The translations under genes and the position numbers were made by a program. A DNA stretch of 64,000 nucleotides, from contig NZ_JAOZEV010000003.1 of NCBI RefSeq assembly GCF_025847275.1, forward strand, positions 124,001-188,000. The letters are read 5' to 3'. The DNA is from Flavobacterium frigoritolerans (GTDB taxonomy: Bacteria > Bacteroidota > Bacteroidia > Flavobacteriales > Flavobacteriaceae). This document shows, piece after piece, positions 25,252-34,980 of this stretch. How positions within the stretch are numbered: the first letter of the stretch is position 1; every line of letters begins with the position of its first letter. The notes below the pieces were generated by a model. The model did no database searches, was not told the origin of the DNA, and saw nothing but the letters and a program-made list of their open reading frames with translations.

Positions 25252-26835
25252 TTAATTTATTAGTGGTATTTTTATTATGAAGGTACTACCTTTCCCTTTT
25301 TCACTTTCAACGTAAACTTGACCATTATGATCTTCTACGATTCTCTTTACATAAGATAAGCCTAATCCGTGACCTTTAACATTATGTAAATCTCCTGTAT
25401 GCTCTCTGTAAAACTTTTCAAAAACTCTTTTTTGAGCTACCTTACTCATTCCTAATCCGTTATCTTTTACTTTTATAAGAATCATATCTTTAATATTCTC
25501 CGTAAAAATTTCTATTTTAGGAATACCTGGCGAATACTTTATAGCATTCTCCAATATATTAACCAAGACATTAGTAAAGTGTACCTCATTAATTAATGCT
25601 GTTGTTCTGGCAGCATCATAATGATTTGTAATAGTCCCACCTCTATCTTCAAGAATCAGACTTACATGCTCTATTGCATCATCTATAATTCCATGTATTT
25701 CGGTTGGCTCTTTATTAATATCTAATTCTCTTTTCTCTAATTTAGAGATTCTTAATACATTCTCGACTTGAGCGTGCATTCGTTTATTTTCATCTCGTAT
25801 CATCTGAAGGTACCTAAACACCTTCTCTTTATCTTCGATAATTTTAGGATTTTTTATGGCATCCAAAGCCAAATTTATTGTCGCAATTGGAGTTTTAAAC
25901 TCATGTGTCATATTGTTTATAAAATCTGTTTTAATTTCAGATATATGCTTCTGACGAATCAACTGATTTAGTGCGCTTGTATATGCAATTATAATAATAA
26001 GCGTAAATATGATTGACAATATTGTTATACTTACCAATTCTGATAGTAAAAATTTCTTCTTGTGAGGAAATGTTACTGATAACTCATATTTGTTATTTCC
26101 TTCATTATCTGCAAAAATTGGTATCGAATAAGTTGCTTCTTTGTCATATTTGAATCCATCCGATTTAATTTTAGTTGCAATACCGCTACTGTAAATTCCA
26201 AACTCAAATTTTGTTTTTACACCATACTCCTCTAATTCCTTTTTTAAGAGTTTTTGTAATTTCTCTTTGGTAACTCTTTCATTAATTGGCATTGCCGAAG
26301 CAATGTCTTTAAAGAATATTTCAAATTGCGCATTATCCAAAACATCTAGATTTCCTGATTTTTCAATCTTTACATCTGGAATTATACTTTGCTGTAATGT
26401 CGAATTATCTATATTGTTATTATTATAGATTTCGGTTGTACGCTTAGAATTAAAATTCTTAAACCTTTCACTACTAAATTTCTTATCAAAGAACGATCCA
26501 TTAATATTATAATCTTCTGATATAATACTATTTGAATATACAATCATTTTATTCGTTCTAGGGTTTTTTTGAACGTAATAAAATTCTAACAAATCATTTT
26601 TTTGTGGAACTTTACCGGTACTATCTTTATAATGATTGTATTTATCATAAAAACTATACGCCTCTTGTTGTTGTAACTTATCAGCTACATTTCCAATAAC
26701 TTGTTTAACATGAAACTTAAACTGTTCATCATTATTTTTAAATGAAGAAGTAAACCAATAGACCTGAACAAGAATTATCCCAATTAAGGACAAGCTCATC
26801 AATAAGACAAGAATTCTAAAAAACATTTTATTCAT
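25252..26835 (-). CDS. Membrane sensor histidine kinase
   Basis: A 527-residue kinase. TM1 is at residues 7-28, a periplasmic sensor region of about 235 residues without a recognised domain follows, then TM2 at about 264-288. The H-box histidine is H311 (MTHEFKTPIATI). The ATPase domain has NILENAIKYSP (N box), KVKDNGLGM (G1) and GHGLGLSYV (G2). It resembles RprX-type kinases of Bacteroidota. The response regulator follows after 3 bases; coaE precedes it by 59 bases, where a -7-like TAATTTTG lies almost on the start codon. Confidence 0.93.
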   Translation of the reverse strand: MNKMFFRILVLLMSLSLIGIILVQVYWFTSSFKNNDEQFKFHVKQVIGNVADKLQQQEAYSFYDKYNHYKDSTGKVPQKNDLLEFYYVQKNPRTNKMIVYSNSIISEDYNINGSFFDKKFSSERFKNFNSKRTTEIYNNNNIDNSTLQQSIIPDVKIEKSGNLDVLDNAQFEIFFKDIASAMPINERVTKEKLQKLLKKELEEYGVKTKFEFGIYSSGIATKIKSDGFKYDKEATYSIPIFADNEGNNKYELSVTFPHKKKFLLSELVSITILSIIFTLIIIIAYTSALNQLIRQKHISEIKTDFINNMTHEFKTPIATINLALDAIKNPKIIEDKEKVFRYLQMIRDENKRMHAQVENVLRISKLEKRELDINKEPTEIHGIIDDAIEHVSLILEDRGGTITNHYDAARTTALINEVHFTNVLVNILENAIKYSPGIPKIEIFTENIKDMILIKVKDNGLGMSKVAQKRVFEKFYREHTGDLHNVKGHGLGLSYVKRIVEDHNGQVYVESEKGKGSTFIIKIPLIN

Positions 26836-26894
26836 CGAAACAAAATTAATATTTTAACAATATACTAAATAATACATTAACCAAATATTAACAT

Positions 26895-27491
26895 TTAAGA
26901 GTGATTTTGTTTAATATTTAAAATTTTAAGAATTTTAACAACTTCTTGCTTTGCATTTTTAAGATTCAAATTATGAATAACGTAATTACTATTCGCTAGA
27001 CGTTGCTCGTCATTCCATTGCATATCCATTCTTTTTAAAACATGTTCGCGAGTAGTTTTATCGCGACTCATTACTCTCTCAATTCTGGTTTCCTGGGGGG
27101 CAGTAACCGTAATTATAATATCACATTCTTTATAACGGCCACTTTCAAACAAAATTGCAGCTTCATAAATTATATAGGGTTCTTTTTCGTGTTTTAACAA
27201 CCAATCCTCAAAATCTTTTTTCACAGCAGGATGAACAATTGCATTAAGCAATGTTAATTTATCTGCATTATTAAAAACAATATCAGCTAATTTAGCTCTA
27301 TTTAATATATTATTCTCAAAGACGCCACTTCCAAATGTTGCCTGTATTGCTGTAATTATTTCATTAGACTGCATTACCTTTTTGGCTGCATCATCGGCAA
27401 TATAAACAGGAATTCCCATTGCTTCAAAATAGCCTGCTATGGTAGTTTTACCACTACCAATACCTCCTGTTAAACCTATTATTTTTGTCAT
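26895..27491 (-). CDS. coaE: Dephospho-CoA kinase
   Basis: Last step of coenzyme A synthesis: ATP-dependent phosphorylation of the 3' hydroxyl of dephospho-CoA. The P-loop GGIGSGKT spans residues 9-16, and the lid/substrate segments YIADDAAK and EAAILFESGRYKECDIIITVTAP follow. The 198-residue length is normal. Its ATG is one base after the end of the glycosyltransferase gene, so the two are cotranscribed; the two-component genes follow downstream. Confidence 0.95.
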   Translation of the reverse strand: MTKIIGLTGGIGSGKTTIAGYFEAMGIPVYIADDAAKKVMQSNEIITAIQATFGSGVFENNILNRAKLADIVFNNADKLTLLNAIVHPAVKKDFEDWLLKHEKEPYIIYEAAILFESGRYKECDIIITVTAPQETRIERVMSRDKTTREHVLKRMDMQWNDEQRLANSNYVIHNLNLKNAKQEVVKILKILNIKQNHS

Positions 27492-27492
27492 A

Positions 27493-28491
27493 TTAAATCT
27501 TAAAAAATAATCCCGGAAAAGCTTCTTGAGGTTTTTTCTTTAAAATAATTACCTTAATAAATGATTCTAAAAAGCCAATTCCATAACCATAAAACTGTTT
27601 CCAAACCGCAATAACTGATAAATAACCAATTTTCAAATTCTTATTTTGAACCGTCGATACAATAAATATCATAATAAAGTAAACAAAATACAATTGCAAC
27701 AGTAAATCAATGTTAAAAATCAGTAATATAACTGCCATAAGAAGCCCCAAAATAAAAATTGTTGGGAAGAAAAAAGTAAGTTTATTATACTGTGGATACC
27801 AACTATTAAGTATTGGTCTCGCTTTTCCAAATTTATTAACCTGAATTGAGAACTTATCCCAATCTATTCTTCGTTTATGATATACGTAAGCATTAGAGAA
27901 AAGTCTAGTTTCGAAACCTAAATTCCATAAACGTATTGACAAATCCGGATCTTCTCCTGGGTGAATATTGCCAAATCCCTTTGATGCTTCAAATCCTTTT
28001 CGAGATAACCCCATATTAAAGCTTCGTGGCTGAAACTTCCCTATTTTTTCTGAACCTCCTCTTATTCCTCCTGTGGTAAGAAATGATGTCATAGCAAAAT
28101 TAATTGCTTTCTGGATGTCCGAAAAGCTATCTAATGCTCTATCTGGTCCTCCAAAACAATCTACATAATCTTCTTTTAATGCCTTATTTACTTCTACTAA
28201 ATAATTGGGAGGAATAATACAATCCGAGTCAAAAATGATAAAATAATCACCTAATGCTTTTCGCATTCCGTAATTCCTAGAATCACCAGGTCCTGAATTC
28301 TCTTTAAAATAATAGGATATATTTAATTTTCCTTGATATTTTTGAACTATATCATCGCATCGTAATGTTGAGCCGTCTTCTACAAGCACGACTTCAAAAG
28401 GCTCTTTATATTCAGATAACTGCAAGCTTTCTAATAGCTCATCAACTTCGTCAGGACGATTATACACTGGTATAATTAAAGAAAACACCAT
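27493..28491 (-). CDS. Family 2 glycosyltransferase with C-terminal membrane helices
   Basis: A 332-residue GT-A glycosyltransferase: SLIIPVYNRPDEV at the start, VVLVEDGST, the DxD-like metal motif FDSDCIIPPNY, and GEDPDLSIRLWNLGF for the acceptor region. Two or three hydrophobic helices lie near residues 238-290 (FFPTIFILGLLMAVILLIF, LYFVYFIMIFIVS), so it is probably attached to the inner membrane. Sugar and acceptor are unknown. First gene of the run GT2-coaE-kinase-regulator. Confidence 0.9.
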   Translation of the reverse strand: MVFSLIIPVYNRPDEVDELLESLQLSEYKEPFEVVLVEDGSTLRCDDIVQKYQGKLNISYYFKENSGPGDSRNYGMRKALGDYFIIFDSDCIIPPNYLVEVNKALKEDYVDCFGGPDRALDSFSDIQKAINFAMTSFLTTGGIRGGSEKIGKFQPRSFNMGLSRKGFEASKGFGNIHPGEDPDLSIRLWNLGFETRLFSNAYVYHKRRIDWDKFSIQVNKFGKARPILNSWYPQYNKLTFFFPTIFILGLLMAVILLIFNIDLLLQLYFVYFIMIFIVSTVQNKNLKIGYLSVIAVWKQFYGYGIGFLESFIKVIILKKKPQEAFPGLFFKI

Positions 28492-28565
28492 AATTAGGTA
28501 TGTGGTATTAAGGTAGTATTTATTTTAACTGTAAAATTTTAACAAAGATAAGTTATATCCATAAA

Positions 28566-28594
28566 AAAACCACCAACTTTGAGTTGATGGTTTT
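28566..28594 (-). terminator. Terminator of fabV
   Basis: Near-perfect inverted repeat AAAACCACCAACT / AGTTGATGGTTTT with a 3-base loop and one mismatch; on the minus strand a T run follows. It lies 25 bases after the fabV stop. Confidence 0.9.
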
Positions 28595-28619
28595 AAATAA
28601 TTATATCTTTTTTGCTGGT

Positions 28620-29810
28620 TTAAGCTATACTTTCTATTCCAACTACTTCATTTGTGTCTGCCTTATAATCTACTCCTTCAAATTCAAATCCGAATAAGTT
28701 TAAGAAATCGTTTCTATACCCAGCTAAATCACCAATTGCAGGTAAAGTTTCTGTAGTTGCTTCTAACCATAATTTAGCCACTTTTTCCTGAACATCTTCA
28801 CGCATTTCCCAATCATCAATACGAATTCTTCCTTTTTCGTCTGTAGGAATTGGTTTTCCAGTATATAATCTATCTTGGAACAAACGTTGAATTTGCTCGA
28901 TACATCCTTCATGAAGTCCTTCGGCTTTCATAATCTTATACAATAATGAGATATATAAAGGAATAACCGGAATAGCTGAGCTCGCTTGTGTAACCAATGC
29001 CTTGTTTACTGAAACATATGCTTTTCCTCCTAGATCTTTCAAACTATCTGTGATAGCAAATGCTGTAGCTTCTAAATCATCTTTAGCACGACCAATTGTT
29101 CCTTTACGGTAAACTGCTTCAGTTAAAGATGGTCCTATATACGAATAAGCAACCGTTGTAGCTCCTGAAGCTAATAGGTTTTCTTTTTTCAATGCATCCA
29201 TCCACATTGACCAATCTTCACCACCCATTACTGCAATAGTATTTGCAATTTCTTCTTCTGTACATGGCTCAATAGAAACTTCTGTTACATTTCCTGTATG
29301 AAAATCAACTGTTTTATTTGTAAATGTACTTCCAATTGGTTTTAAAACTGAACGATGCAATACTCCTGTAACTGGATGCAAACGAACTGGGGAAGCTAAG
29401 CTATAAATTACTAAATCAATCTGACCTAAATCAGCTTTAATCAAGTCTATTGTTTGTTGTTTAACCTCATTAGAGAAAGCATCACCATTGATACTTTTAG
29501 CATATAAACCTGCTTTATGAGCTTCATTTTCAAAAGCCGCTGAGTTATACCATCCTGGTGAAGCTGTTTTTCCTTCAACTGGTGGTTTTTCAAAAAATAC
29601 TCCAATTGTAGCTGCATTTGATCCAAATGCACTTGTAATTCTAGAAGCCAATCCAAAACCTGTTGAAGCTCCAATTACTAATACTTTTTTAGCTCCTTCA
29701 ATTGGCCCTTTAGATTTTATGTATTCTATTTGATTTTTTACATTTTGTTCACATCCTTTTGGGTGAGATGTCAAACAAATAAATCCTCTCATTCTTGGTT
29801 CTATAATCAT
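28620..29810 (-). CDS. fabV: Trans-2-enoyl-ACP/CoA reductase
   Basis: NADH-dependent reduction of the enoyl double bond in the last step of each fatty-acid elongation cycle. FabV belongs to the SDR superfamily but is larger (396 residues here) and has a Y-x8-K active site: Y234 and K243 in AVYRKGTIGRAK. The cofactor loop is GASTGFGLASRI at 48-59. FabV enzymes are commonly insensitive to triclosan; whether this is the only enoyl reductase of the strain is not known. It has its own promoter, whose -33 part lies inside the end of recN, and its own terminator. Confidence 0.95.
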   Translation of the reverse strand: MIIEPRMRGFICLTSHPKGCEQNVKNQIEYIKSKGPIEGAKKVLVIGASTGFGLASRITSAFGSNAATIGVFFEKPPVEGKTASPGWYNSAAFENEAHKAGLYAKSINGDAFSNEVKQQTIDLIKADLGQIDLVIYSLASPVRLHPVTGVLHRSVLKPIGSTFTNKTVDFHTGNVTEVSIEPCTEEEIANTIAVMGGEDWSMWMDALKKENLLASGATTVAYSYIGPSLTEAVYRKGTIGRAKDDLEATAFAITDSLKDLGGKAYVSVNKALVTQASSAIPVIPLYISLLYKIMKAEGLHEGCIEQIQRLFQDRLYTGKPIPTDEKGRIRIDDWEMREDVQEKVAKLWLEATTETLPAIGDLAGYRNDFLNLFGFEFEGVDYKADTNEVVGIESIA

Positions 29811-29899
29811 AATTTTGGAACTGTTTTTTATTTTTATTTTATAAAATGATGGTATTTAACTACCTATTTTCACTTGGTATGACTGAATAATTTAATTGA

Positions 29900-29929
29900 C
29901 AAATATAACTCATTTTTTTAGTTCAGCAA
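29900..29929 (-). promoter_or_regulatory. fabV promoter
   Basis: On the minus strand TTG (29927-29929), 19-base spacer, TATATTTG (29900-29907): an exact Bacteroidota promoter. The -33 box lies within the last codons of recN, so fabV is transcribed separately from recN. The leader would be about 80 nt. Confidence 0.75.
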
Positions 29930-31570
29930 GGCTTTAGCATGATTTAAAGCCGAATCCGAAACTACTGACCCTGACAGCATTTGAGCTATTTCTACAACTC
30001 GTTCTTCTTGAGATAAAAGTTTTAATTCTGATTGCGTATCATCATCTACAGTCGACTTAAACACTTTAAAATGAGAATCTCCTTTAGCTGCGATTTGTGG
30101 TAAATGGGTTATTGCAAAAATTTGCATTTGCTGACTCATCTCTTTCATAATCTCTCCCATTCTAACAGCTATTTCTCCTGAAACTCCTGTATCAATTTCA
30201 TCAAAAATTAATGTTGGTAATTTAGAATATTGCGCTAAAATTGCTTTTACAGCAAGCATGATACGTGACATTTCTCCTCCCGAAGCTACTTTTTTAAGCA
30301 AACCGAAGTCAGTTCCTTTATTTGCCGAGAATAAAAACTGAAGTTCGTCTTTTCCATTTTGGTAATAAGTATCTCCATAATTAATATCAATTTTAAAACG
30401 AACATTTGGCATTCCTAATGTTTCTAATATTGCTATTAACTTATCTGATAATAATGGAATCGCAGCAATTCTGTTTTCATGAATTTTGCTAGCAAAAGCA
30501 TCCAGCTCATTTGTTTTTTGCTCGATAGAAGCAGTTAATTTTGCTATTTCCTCTTCGATATTACCTAATTCAAGAACTGAATTTTCTAATTTCGTTTGAA
30601 TTTCAATCAAATCATCTACTGTAGCTACTTGATGCTTTTTTTGCAAATTATAAATAACTTGCAATTTCTGACTAATAAAATCAAGTTGCGCGGGATCATT
30701 CAATAATTTTTCTGATGCCTTTTGCAATTCGCCCGACACATCATCAAAGTCAATTGCCAAACTTGTTATTCTTTCAAAAAAAGCTCCGTATTCTGTAGAA
30801 AAAGTAGCAATTTTATGTAACGAAGCTTTTATTTCATTTAAACTTTGGATTACTCCAAATTGTTCTTCATTGGCTATAGCCAAAGACTTATCTAATGATT
30901 CTTTGATAATCTCAACATTGTTAAGCTTTTCAAATTCTTCTTCTAGCTCTTCTTGTTGACCTGATTTTAATTGCGCCGCAACTAATTCATTTAAAAGAAA
31001 AGTATTATACTCTTGTTCTTTGGTAGATTCACTTTGTTTTTTAAGCAGTGCATTCAGTTTTGTTTTATCTGACTTATATCCTTTTAAAACATTCTGATAA
31101 TCTGTAATAACGCTCAAATTATTTGCAATCGCATCAATAATTTGAAACTGCACGCTTTCTTCTGATAACTCCTGTGTTTGTTGCTGTGAATGAATATCTA
31201 TTAAATACAAACTCAATTCTTGCAACTCCTGAAGGTTTACTGGGCTATCATTTATAAATGCACGTGATTTTCCCGAAGGCAAAATTTCGCGTCTTATTAT
31301 TGTATCGTCTTCGTAATCTAAATCATTAGCTTCAAAAAAGGTTTCTAGATTATATTTCGAAATTTTAAAATGTGCTTCGATAACGCATTTTTCTTCTTTA
31401 TTTTTCAACGAAGTCAAATCGGCTCTTTTACCTAAAACTAAGCCTAATGCTCCCAATATTATCGACTTCCCTGCTCCTGTTTCACCAGTGATTATAGAAA
31501 ATCCTTTTGAAAAATCAATTGATAATTTTTCAATCAGTGCATAATTTTTTATTGACAATGAAGTAATCAT
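29918..31570 (-). CDS. recN: DNA repair protein RecN
   Basis: SMC-like ATPase that acts at double-strand breaks before recombination. Walker A is GETGAGKS at residues 29-36, the signature motif is KVASGGEMSRIMLA, and Walker B is TLIFDEIDTGVSG. The middle (about 155-350) is predicted coiled coil rich in E, K, L and Q. Its 550 residues are the normal length. Last gene of the run bamD-rpoZ-coaBC-DUF4835-recN, a common order in flavobacteria. Confidence 0.96.
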   Translation of the reverse strand: MITSLSIKNYALIEKLSIDFSKGFSIITGETGAGKSIILGALGLVLGKRADLTSLKNKEEKCVIEAHFKISKYNLETFFEANDLDYEDDTIIRREILPSGKSRAFINDSPVNLQELQELSLYLIDIHSQQQTQELSEESVQFQIIDAIANNLSVITDYQNVLKGYKSDKTKLNALLKKQSESTKEQEYNTFLLNELVAAQLKSGQQEELEEEFEKLNNVEIIKESLDKSLAIANEEQFGVIQSLNEIKASLHKIATFSTEYGAFFERITSLAIDFDDVSGELQKASEKLLNDPAQLDFISQKLQVIYNLQKKHQVATVDDLIEIQTKLENSVLELGNIEEEIAKLTASIEQKTNELDAFASKIHENRIAAIPLLSDKLIAILETLGMPNVRFKIDINYGDTYYQNGKDELQFLFSANKGTDFGLLKKVASGGEMSRIMLAVKAILAQYSKLPTLIFDEIDTGVSGEIAVRMGEIMKEMSQQMQIFAITHLPQIAAKGDSHFKVFKSTVDDDTQSELKLLSQEERVVEIAQMLSGSVVSDSALNHAKALLN

Positions 31571-31624
31571 ATCTCTTTTTTTGTAATAATAAGTTTTGGA
31601 AATAAACAGACTTAACCTGAATGC

Positions 31625-32509
31625 TTAATATTTAATCTGCCCCCATTTGGTAGAGTTCATTGGCGAAACTCTATTTAAATTCTCTACTAAATCTGTTATA
31701 GAAACACTAGGTCCTCCTGTAAATATAGACACAATTTCATCTGATTTTGCATCAAAAAATACTCGCGTTAAAAAAGCATTGGGTTTCGTTGCATTTAATT
31801 TTCCTAAAAGCAATAACGAAGTTTTAATTTTTTCCTTTGCCAATTTTAAATCCTGATTCATTACATCTAAACCTGTATGATACCCGTAAACACACTGTCT
31901 TAAATCATTATATGTTGGCGCGACCATATCATTAATCAAGAAATAACGATTTTGTACTCCATCTGTCTGGCTCCATCCTTTAAATCCTCCTTGTTGAGCA
32001 ACATTGGCTATATTTTGAGCAGTTTCAAAAAATGGAGTTCCTAATGCTGGCATAAAAGTATCTGCATCCATTCCTAAAATCATATAACTATAAAATGTCA
32101 TTATAGAAACAAGATTTGATTCGAAAACATTTGGATTGTACAATAAATTTTCAAATTCGGTATATCTAAAATTTAAATCCTTATCATTAAAATTGAAAAC
32201 CGGAGATGAATATGTCGAATTATAAATTAATCGTGAGGATTGTATTTGTATTGTTCCTGAAAACTGATCTGAATTATTTGACGTAATAGTTAAATACATC
32301 GAACAGTTTATTTTTTCATTTTGTTTTAATGTACTCCCTGTCCAATCTGTATTATTTACAAATTCGCTCAATGCTGTTTGTAATGTTTTAAAAACTTGTT
32401 GGTTTGCATTAGGAAGCATCTGCGAATTTACAGTTACAGTACAATTTAACTGTTGTGCCTGCATGAGGCCAAAAGATAAAAACAACAAAAAAGTAAGTAT
32501 TTTATTCAT
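31625..32509 (-). CDS. DUF4835 family exported protein
   Basis: A 294-residue protein with a signal peptide (MNKILTFLLFLSFGLMQAQQ) and no membrane anchor after it. The sequence LNCTVTVNSQ at the mature start and YSYMILGMDADTF in the middle fit the Bacteroidota DUF4835 family, which is usually found next to coaBC and recN. Function unknown. The start overlaps the end of coaBC by 8 bases, which indicates translational coupling. Confidence 0.85.
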   Translation of the reverse strand: MNKILTFLLFLSFGLMQAQQLNCTVTVNSQMLPNANQQVFKTLQTALSEFVNNTDWTGSTLKQNEKINCSMYLTITSNNSDQFSGTIQIQSSRLIYNSTYSSPVFNFNDKDLNFRYTEFENLLYNPNVFESNLVSIMTFYSYMILGMDADTFMPALGTPFFETAQNIANVAQQGGFKGWSQTDGVQNRYFLINDMVAPTYNDLRQCVYGYHTGLDVMNQDLKLAKEKIKTSLLLLGKLNATKPNAFLTRVFFDAKSDEIVSIFTGGPSVSITDLVENLNRVSPMNSTKWGQIKY

Positions 32510-33713
32510 GAAAATGCTTTATCACCTTATTTAAAATATCAGTTGCAACTGCTTCTTTGGATTTTAATTCCATTGGTTCAATGGCAAAAAACTTATCAAT
32601 AAAAGTTACTTTATTTGTTTTTCCTCCAAAACCTGCTCCTTCATCCTGTAAAGAATTTAGAACTATCAAATCTAAGTTTTTTTTCTGAATTTTCAGCTTT
32701 GCATTCTCAATTTCATTTTCAGTTTCTAAAGCAAAACCAATTAAAAACTGATTTTTCTTTATTTTACCTAATGACAATAAGATATCTTTTGTTTTTTCCA
32801 GCTCTATAGTAAAATCTTCTGAAGCTTTTTTTATTTTTTGAGCTGCTACTGTTTTTGGCTTATAATCTGCAACAGCTGCTGCAGCAATTGCTACATCTAC
32901 ATCTGAGTAATACTCATGACATGCATCATACATTTCTTGTGCTGATGTTACCGAAATTACTTTTACTGACGTGTTTGTTACTTTACAATTTGTAGGCCCT
33001 GCAACAAGCACAACCGAAGCACCTAAGTTTGCTGCTTCTGATGCAATATCAAATCCCATTTTACCTGAGGAATGATTTCCAATAAAACGAACTGGATCTA
33101 TTGCTTCATGAGTTGGACCAGCTGTAATTAAAAACTTTTTACCTTTAAGCGGCAATTTACTTTCTAAATCAGCTTCTAAAAAAGCAATTATATTTTCTGG
33201 TTCTGCCATACGACCTTCTCCTGATAAACCACTGGCTAATTCCCCGCTCTCGGCAGGAATTATCGTATTTCCAAACTGCTTCAACAACGAAAAACTCGCT
33301 AAAGTAGAAGGATGAATATACATATCCAAATCCATTGCTGGTGCAAAATAAACTGGACATTTAGCCGATAAATAAACTGCTATCAATAGATTATCGCAAG
33401 TACCATTTGCCATTTTTGACATTGTATTTGCGGTAGCTGGTGCAATTATCATCAAATCGGCCCAAAGCCCTAATTCGACGTGATTGTTCCATTTTTCATT
33501 CTCATCTTCCTGATTAAAGAAAGTGGAATGCACAGGATTTTTAGACAGGGTTGATAACGTAAGTGGCGTTACAAAATCCTTAGAAGCAGGTGTCATGATT
33601 ACTTGAATCTCGGCACCTGCTTTTATAAAAAGTCGTACTAATGATGCTGTTTTATAGGCTGCAATTCCACCAGAAACTCCTAGTAAAATTTTCTTACCGT
33701 TTAAAACTGACAT
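32502..33713 (-). CDS. coaBC: Bifunctional phosphopantothenoylcysteine decarboxylase / phosphopantothenate-cysteine ligase
   Basis: Two consecutive steps of coenzyme A synthesis in one protein. The N-terminal flavoprotein decarboxylase domain (residues 1-185) has GVSGGIAAYK, the catalytic H in WNNHVELG, the APATANTMSKMANG segment and FAPAMDLDMY. The C-terminal CoaB ligase domain (about 188-403) has ITAGPTHEAIDPVRFIGNHSSGKMG and AAAVADYKP. Its 403 residues are standard. Together with coaE at 26895 this gives two CoA loci in the window. Confidence 0.96.
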   Translation of the reverse strand: MSVLNGKKILLGVSGGIAAYKTASLVRLFIKAGAEIQVIMTPASKDFVTPLTLSTLSKNPVHSTFFNQEDENEKWNNHVELGLWADLMIIAPATANTMSKMANGTCDNLLIAVYLSAKCPVYFAPAMDLDMYIHPSTLASFSLLKQFGNTIIPAESGELASGLSGEGRMAEPENIIAFLEADLESKLPLKGKKFLITAGPTHEAIDPVRFIGNHSSGKMGFDIASEAANLGASVVLVAGPTNCKVTNTSVKVISVTSAQEMYDACHEYYSDVDVAIAAAAVADYKPKTVAAQKIKKASEDFTIELEKTKDILLSLGKIKKNQFLIGFALETENEIENAKLKIQKKNLDLIVLNSLQDEGAGFGGKTNKVTFIDKFFAIEPMELKSKEAVATDILNKVIKHFHE

Positions 33714-33722
33714 GGTACTATA

Positions 33723-34040
33723 TTATTTATTTGAATTTCTGTGGTATGTTTTACCATCTAACCATTCTTGAACTGCTAAAGCGTGTGGTTTAGGCAATTT
33801 TTCGTAAAATTTAGAAACTTCAATTTGTTCTTTGTTTTCGAAAACTTCTTCAAGACTATCATTATAAGTAGCAAATTCTTCTAACTTTTCAGTCAATTCC
33901 TTTTTAATTTCAGAATTAATTTGATTTGCTCTTTTTGCCATAATAGTTATCGCTTCATACACATTACCTGTAGGCTCTTCAATAATAGTTTTATTGTAGG
34001 TAATTGTATTTACTGGAGCATTCGTCTTTTTTAAATCCAT
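33723..34040 (-). CDS. rpoZ: RNA polymerase omega subunit
   Basis: A 105-residue Bacteroidota-type omega (RpoZ/Rpb6 fold). The core is NVYEAITIMAKRANQINSEIKKELTEKL, matching the omega helix pattern. The acidic extension (EEFATYNDSLEEVFENKEQIE) and C-terminal PKPHALAVQEWLDGKTYHR are typical of flavobacterial members. Nine bases separate it from bamD upstream and nine from coaBC downstream. Confidence 0.88.
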   Translation of the reverse strand: MDLKKTNAPVNTITYNKTIIEEPTGNVYEAITIMAKRANQINSEIKKELTEKLEEFATYNDSLEEVFENKEQIEVSKFYEKLPKPHALAVQEWLDGKTYHRNSNK

Positions 34041-34049
34041 GACTTTATT

Positions 34050-34844
34050 TTATTTAGTAAAATTTTGTAACTCTTTCTCAACTCTCTCATTCATCTCATC
34101 AGCTTTCACCTTGTAATGAGTATCACTTTTATATTTCATTAAATTCGAATATGCAGTTTTAGCTACTTTTAAACGGTCTTCCATTTTTGCAGAAATACTG
34201 TTTATTGCCAACTGATATGCTGAATCAAATTTATAATACAATGCATCTTCTTTGAATTCTGTTCCAGGATAATCTCCAATAAAATTATCGAATGCTACTA
34301 TTGCTGATTTAAAATCTGAAATAGTATTATATCCTTTTGCATTTTCATATGCTTTTTTCTCCAATTTATTAGTCAGAACTTTAAGACTTGCATTTGCTTC
34401 TGCTAAATACTCTGAATTTGGATAATTATCTATAAAAGCCTGTAACTTATCTATCGCTTTATTAGTATCTGTTTGATCGAGACTATACACTGGTGATAAC
34501 ATCGAATAACTTTTAGCTCCTAAAAAAGCTGCTTCTTCTACTTTTTCACTTCTCGGGTATCCTGATGCGAAACTTTCAAATTGATATCCTGCTAAATAAT
34601 ACTGTTTTGTTTTATAATATGATTGTGAAAACATATAAAACAATTTCTCTGCTTGAGGTTTCCCTCTATATGATGTTGCTAGTTGTTCAAACAATCGAAT
34701 TGCTTTAGTGTACTTTCCAGCTTCATACATTTTTGTTGCCACTTCGAATTTTGCTGCTACATCTTCCTTTTTTAGTGCTTTTTGATAATCACTACATGAA
34801 CAAAAAAGAACAACGACAAACAATACAGATATTATTTTTTTCAT
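34050..34844 (-). CDS. bamD: Outer-membrane assembly lipoprotein BamD
   Basis: Periplasmic TPR lipoprotein of the BAM complex, which inserts beta-barrels in the outer membrane. The start chosen is the ATG at 34844, giving the lipoprotein signal MKKIISVLFVVVLFCSCSD with the lipid cysteine at residue 15 or 17. A longer in-frame start at 34895 lies almost on the predicted transcription start and would spoil the signal. TPR-like units are seen from about residue 30 to 240 (AAKFEVATKMYEAGKYTKAIRLFEQLA; AIDKLQAFIDNYPNSEYLAEAN). First gene of its operon. Confidence 0.92.
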   Translation of the reverse strand: MKKIISVLFVVVLFCSCSDYQKALKKEDVAAKFEVATKMYEAGKYTKAIRLFEQLATSYRGKPQAEKLFYMFSQSYYKTKQYYLAGYQFESFASGYPRSEKVEEAAFLGAKSYSMLSPVYSLDQTDTNKAIDKLQAFIDNYPNSEYLAEANASLKVLTNKLEKKAYENAKGYNTISDFKSAIVAFDNFIGDYPGTEFKEDALYYKFDSAYQLAINSISAKMEDRLKVAKTAYSNLMKYKSDTHYKVKADEMNERVEKELQNFTK

Positions 34845-34894
34845 TTTTTTACTTTTATTATGATTCCCAGGATGCTTATATCCAAGTAAAACCA

Positions 34895-34910
34895 CACCGA
34901 AGTTTCGGTG
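34895..34910. promoter_or_regulatory. Perfect 16-bp palindrome at the bamD transcription start
   Basis: CACCGAAGTTTCGGTG is a perfect palindrome (CACCGAA-GT-TTCGGTG allowing a 2-base centre). The predicted start site at about 34905 lies inside it. It could be an operator or a 5' mRNA hairpin. Confidence 0.4.
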
Positions 34911-34911
34911 G

Positions 34912-34941
34912 CAAATTTAGTTATTAATTTAGCTTCTACAA
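34912..34941 (-). promoter_or_regulatory. bamD operon promoter
   Basis: On the minus strand TTG (34939-34941), 19-base spacer, TAAATTTG (34912-34919): exact match to the Bacteroidota consensus. It separates the bamD-rpoZ-coaBC-DUF4835-recN operon from dapA upstream. Confidence 0.75.
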
Positions 34942-34980
34942 AATATTTTTTAGTATAATAAAATACCTTCTTTTTTATTT

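Noticed and set aside
34845..34895. Longer N-terminus for BamD
   Set aside because: It would begin close to the predicted transcription start and destroy the lipoprotein signal.
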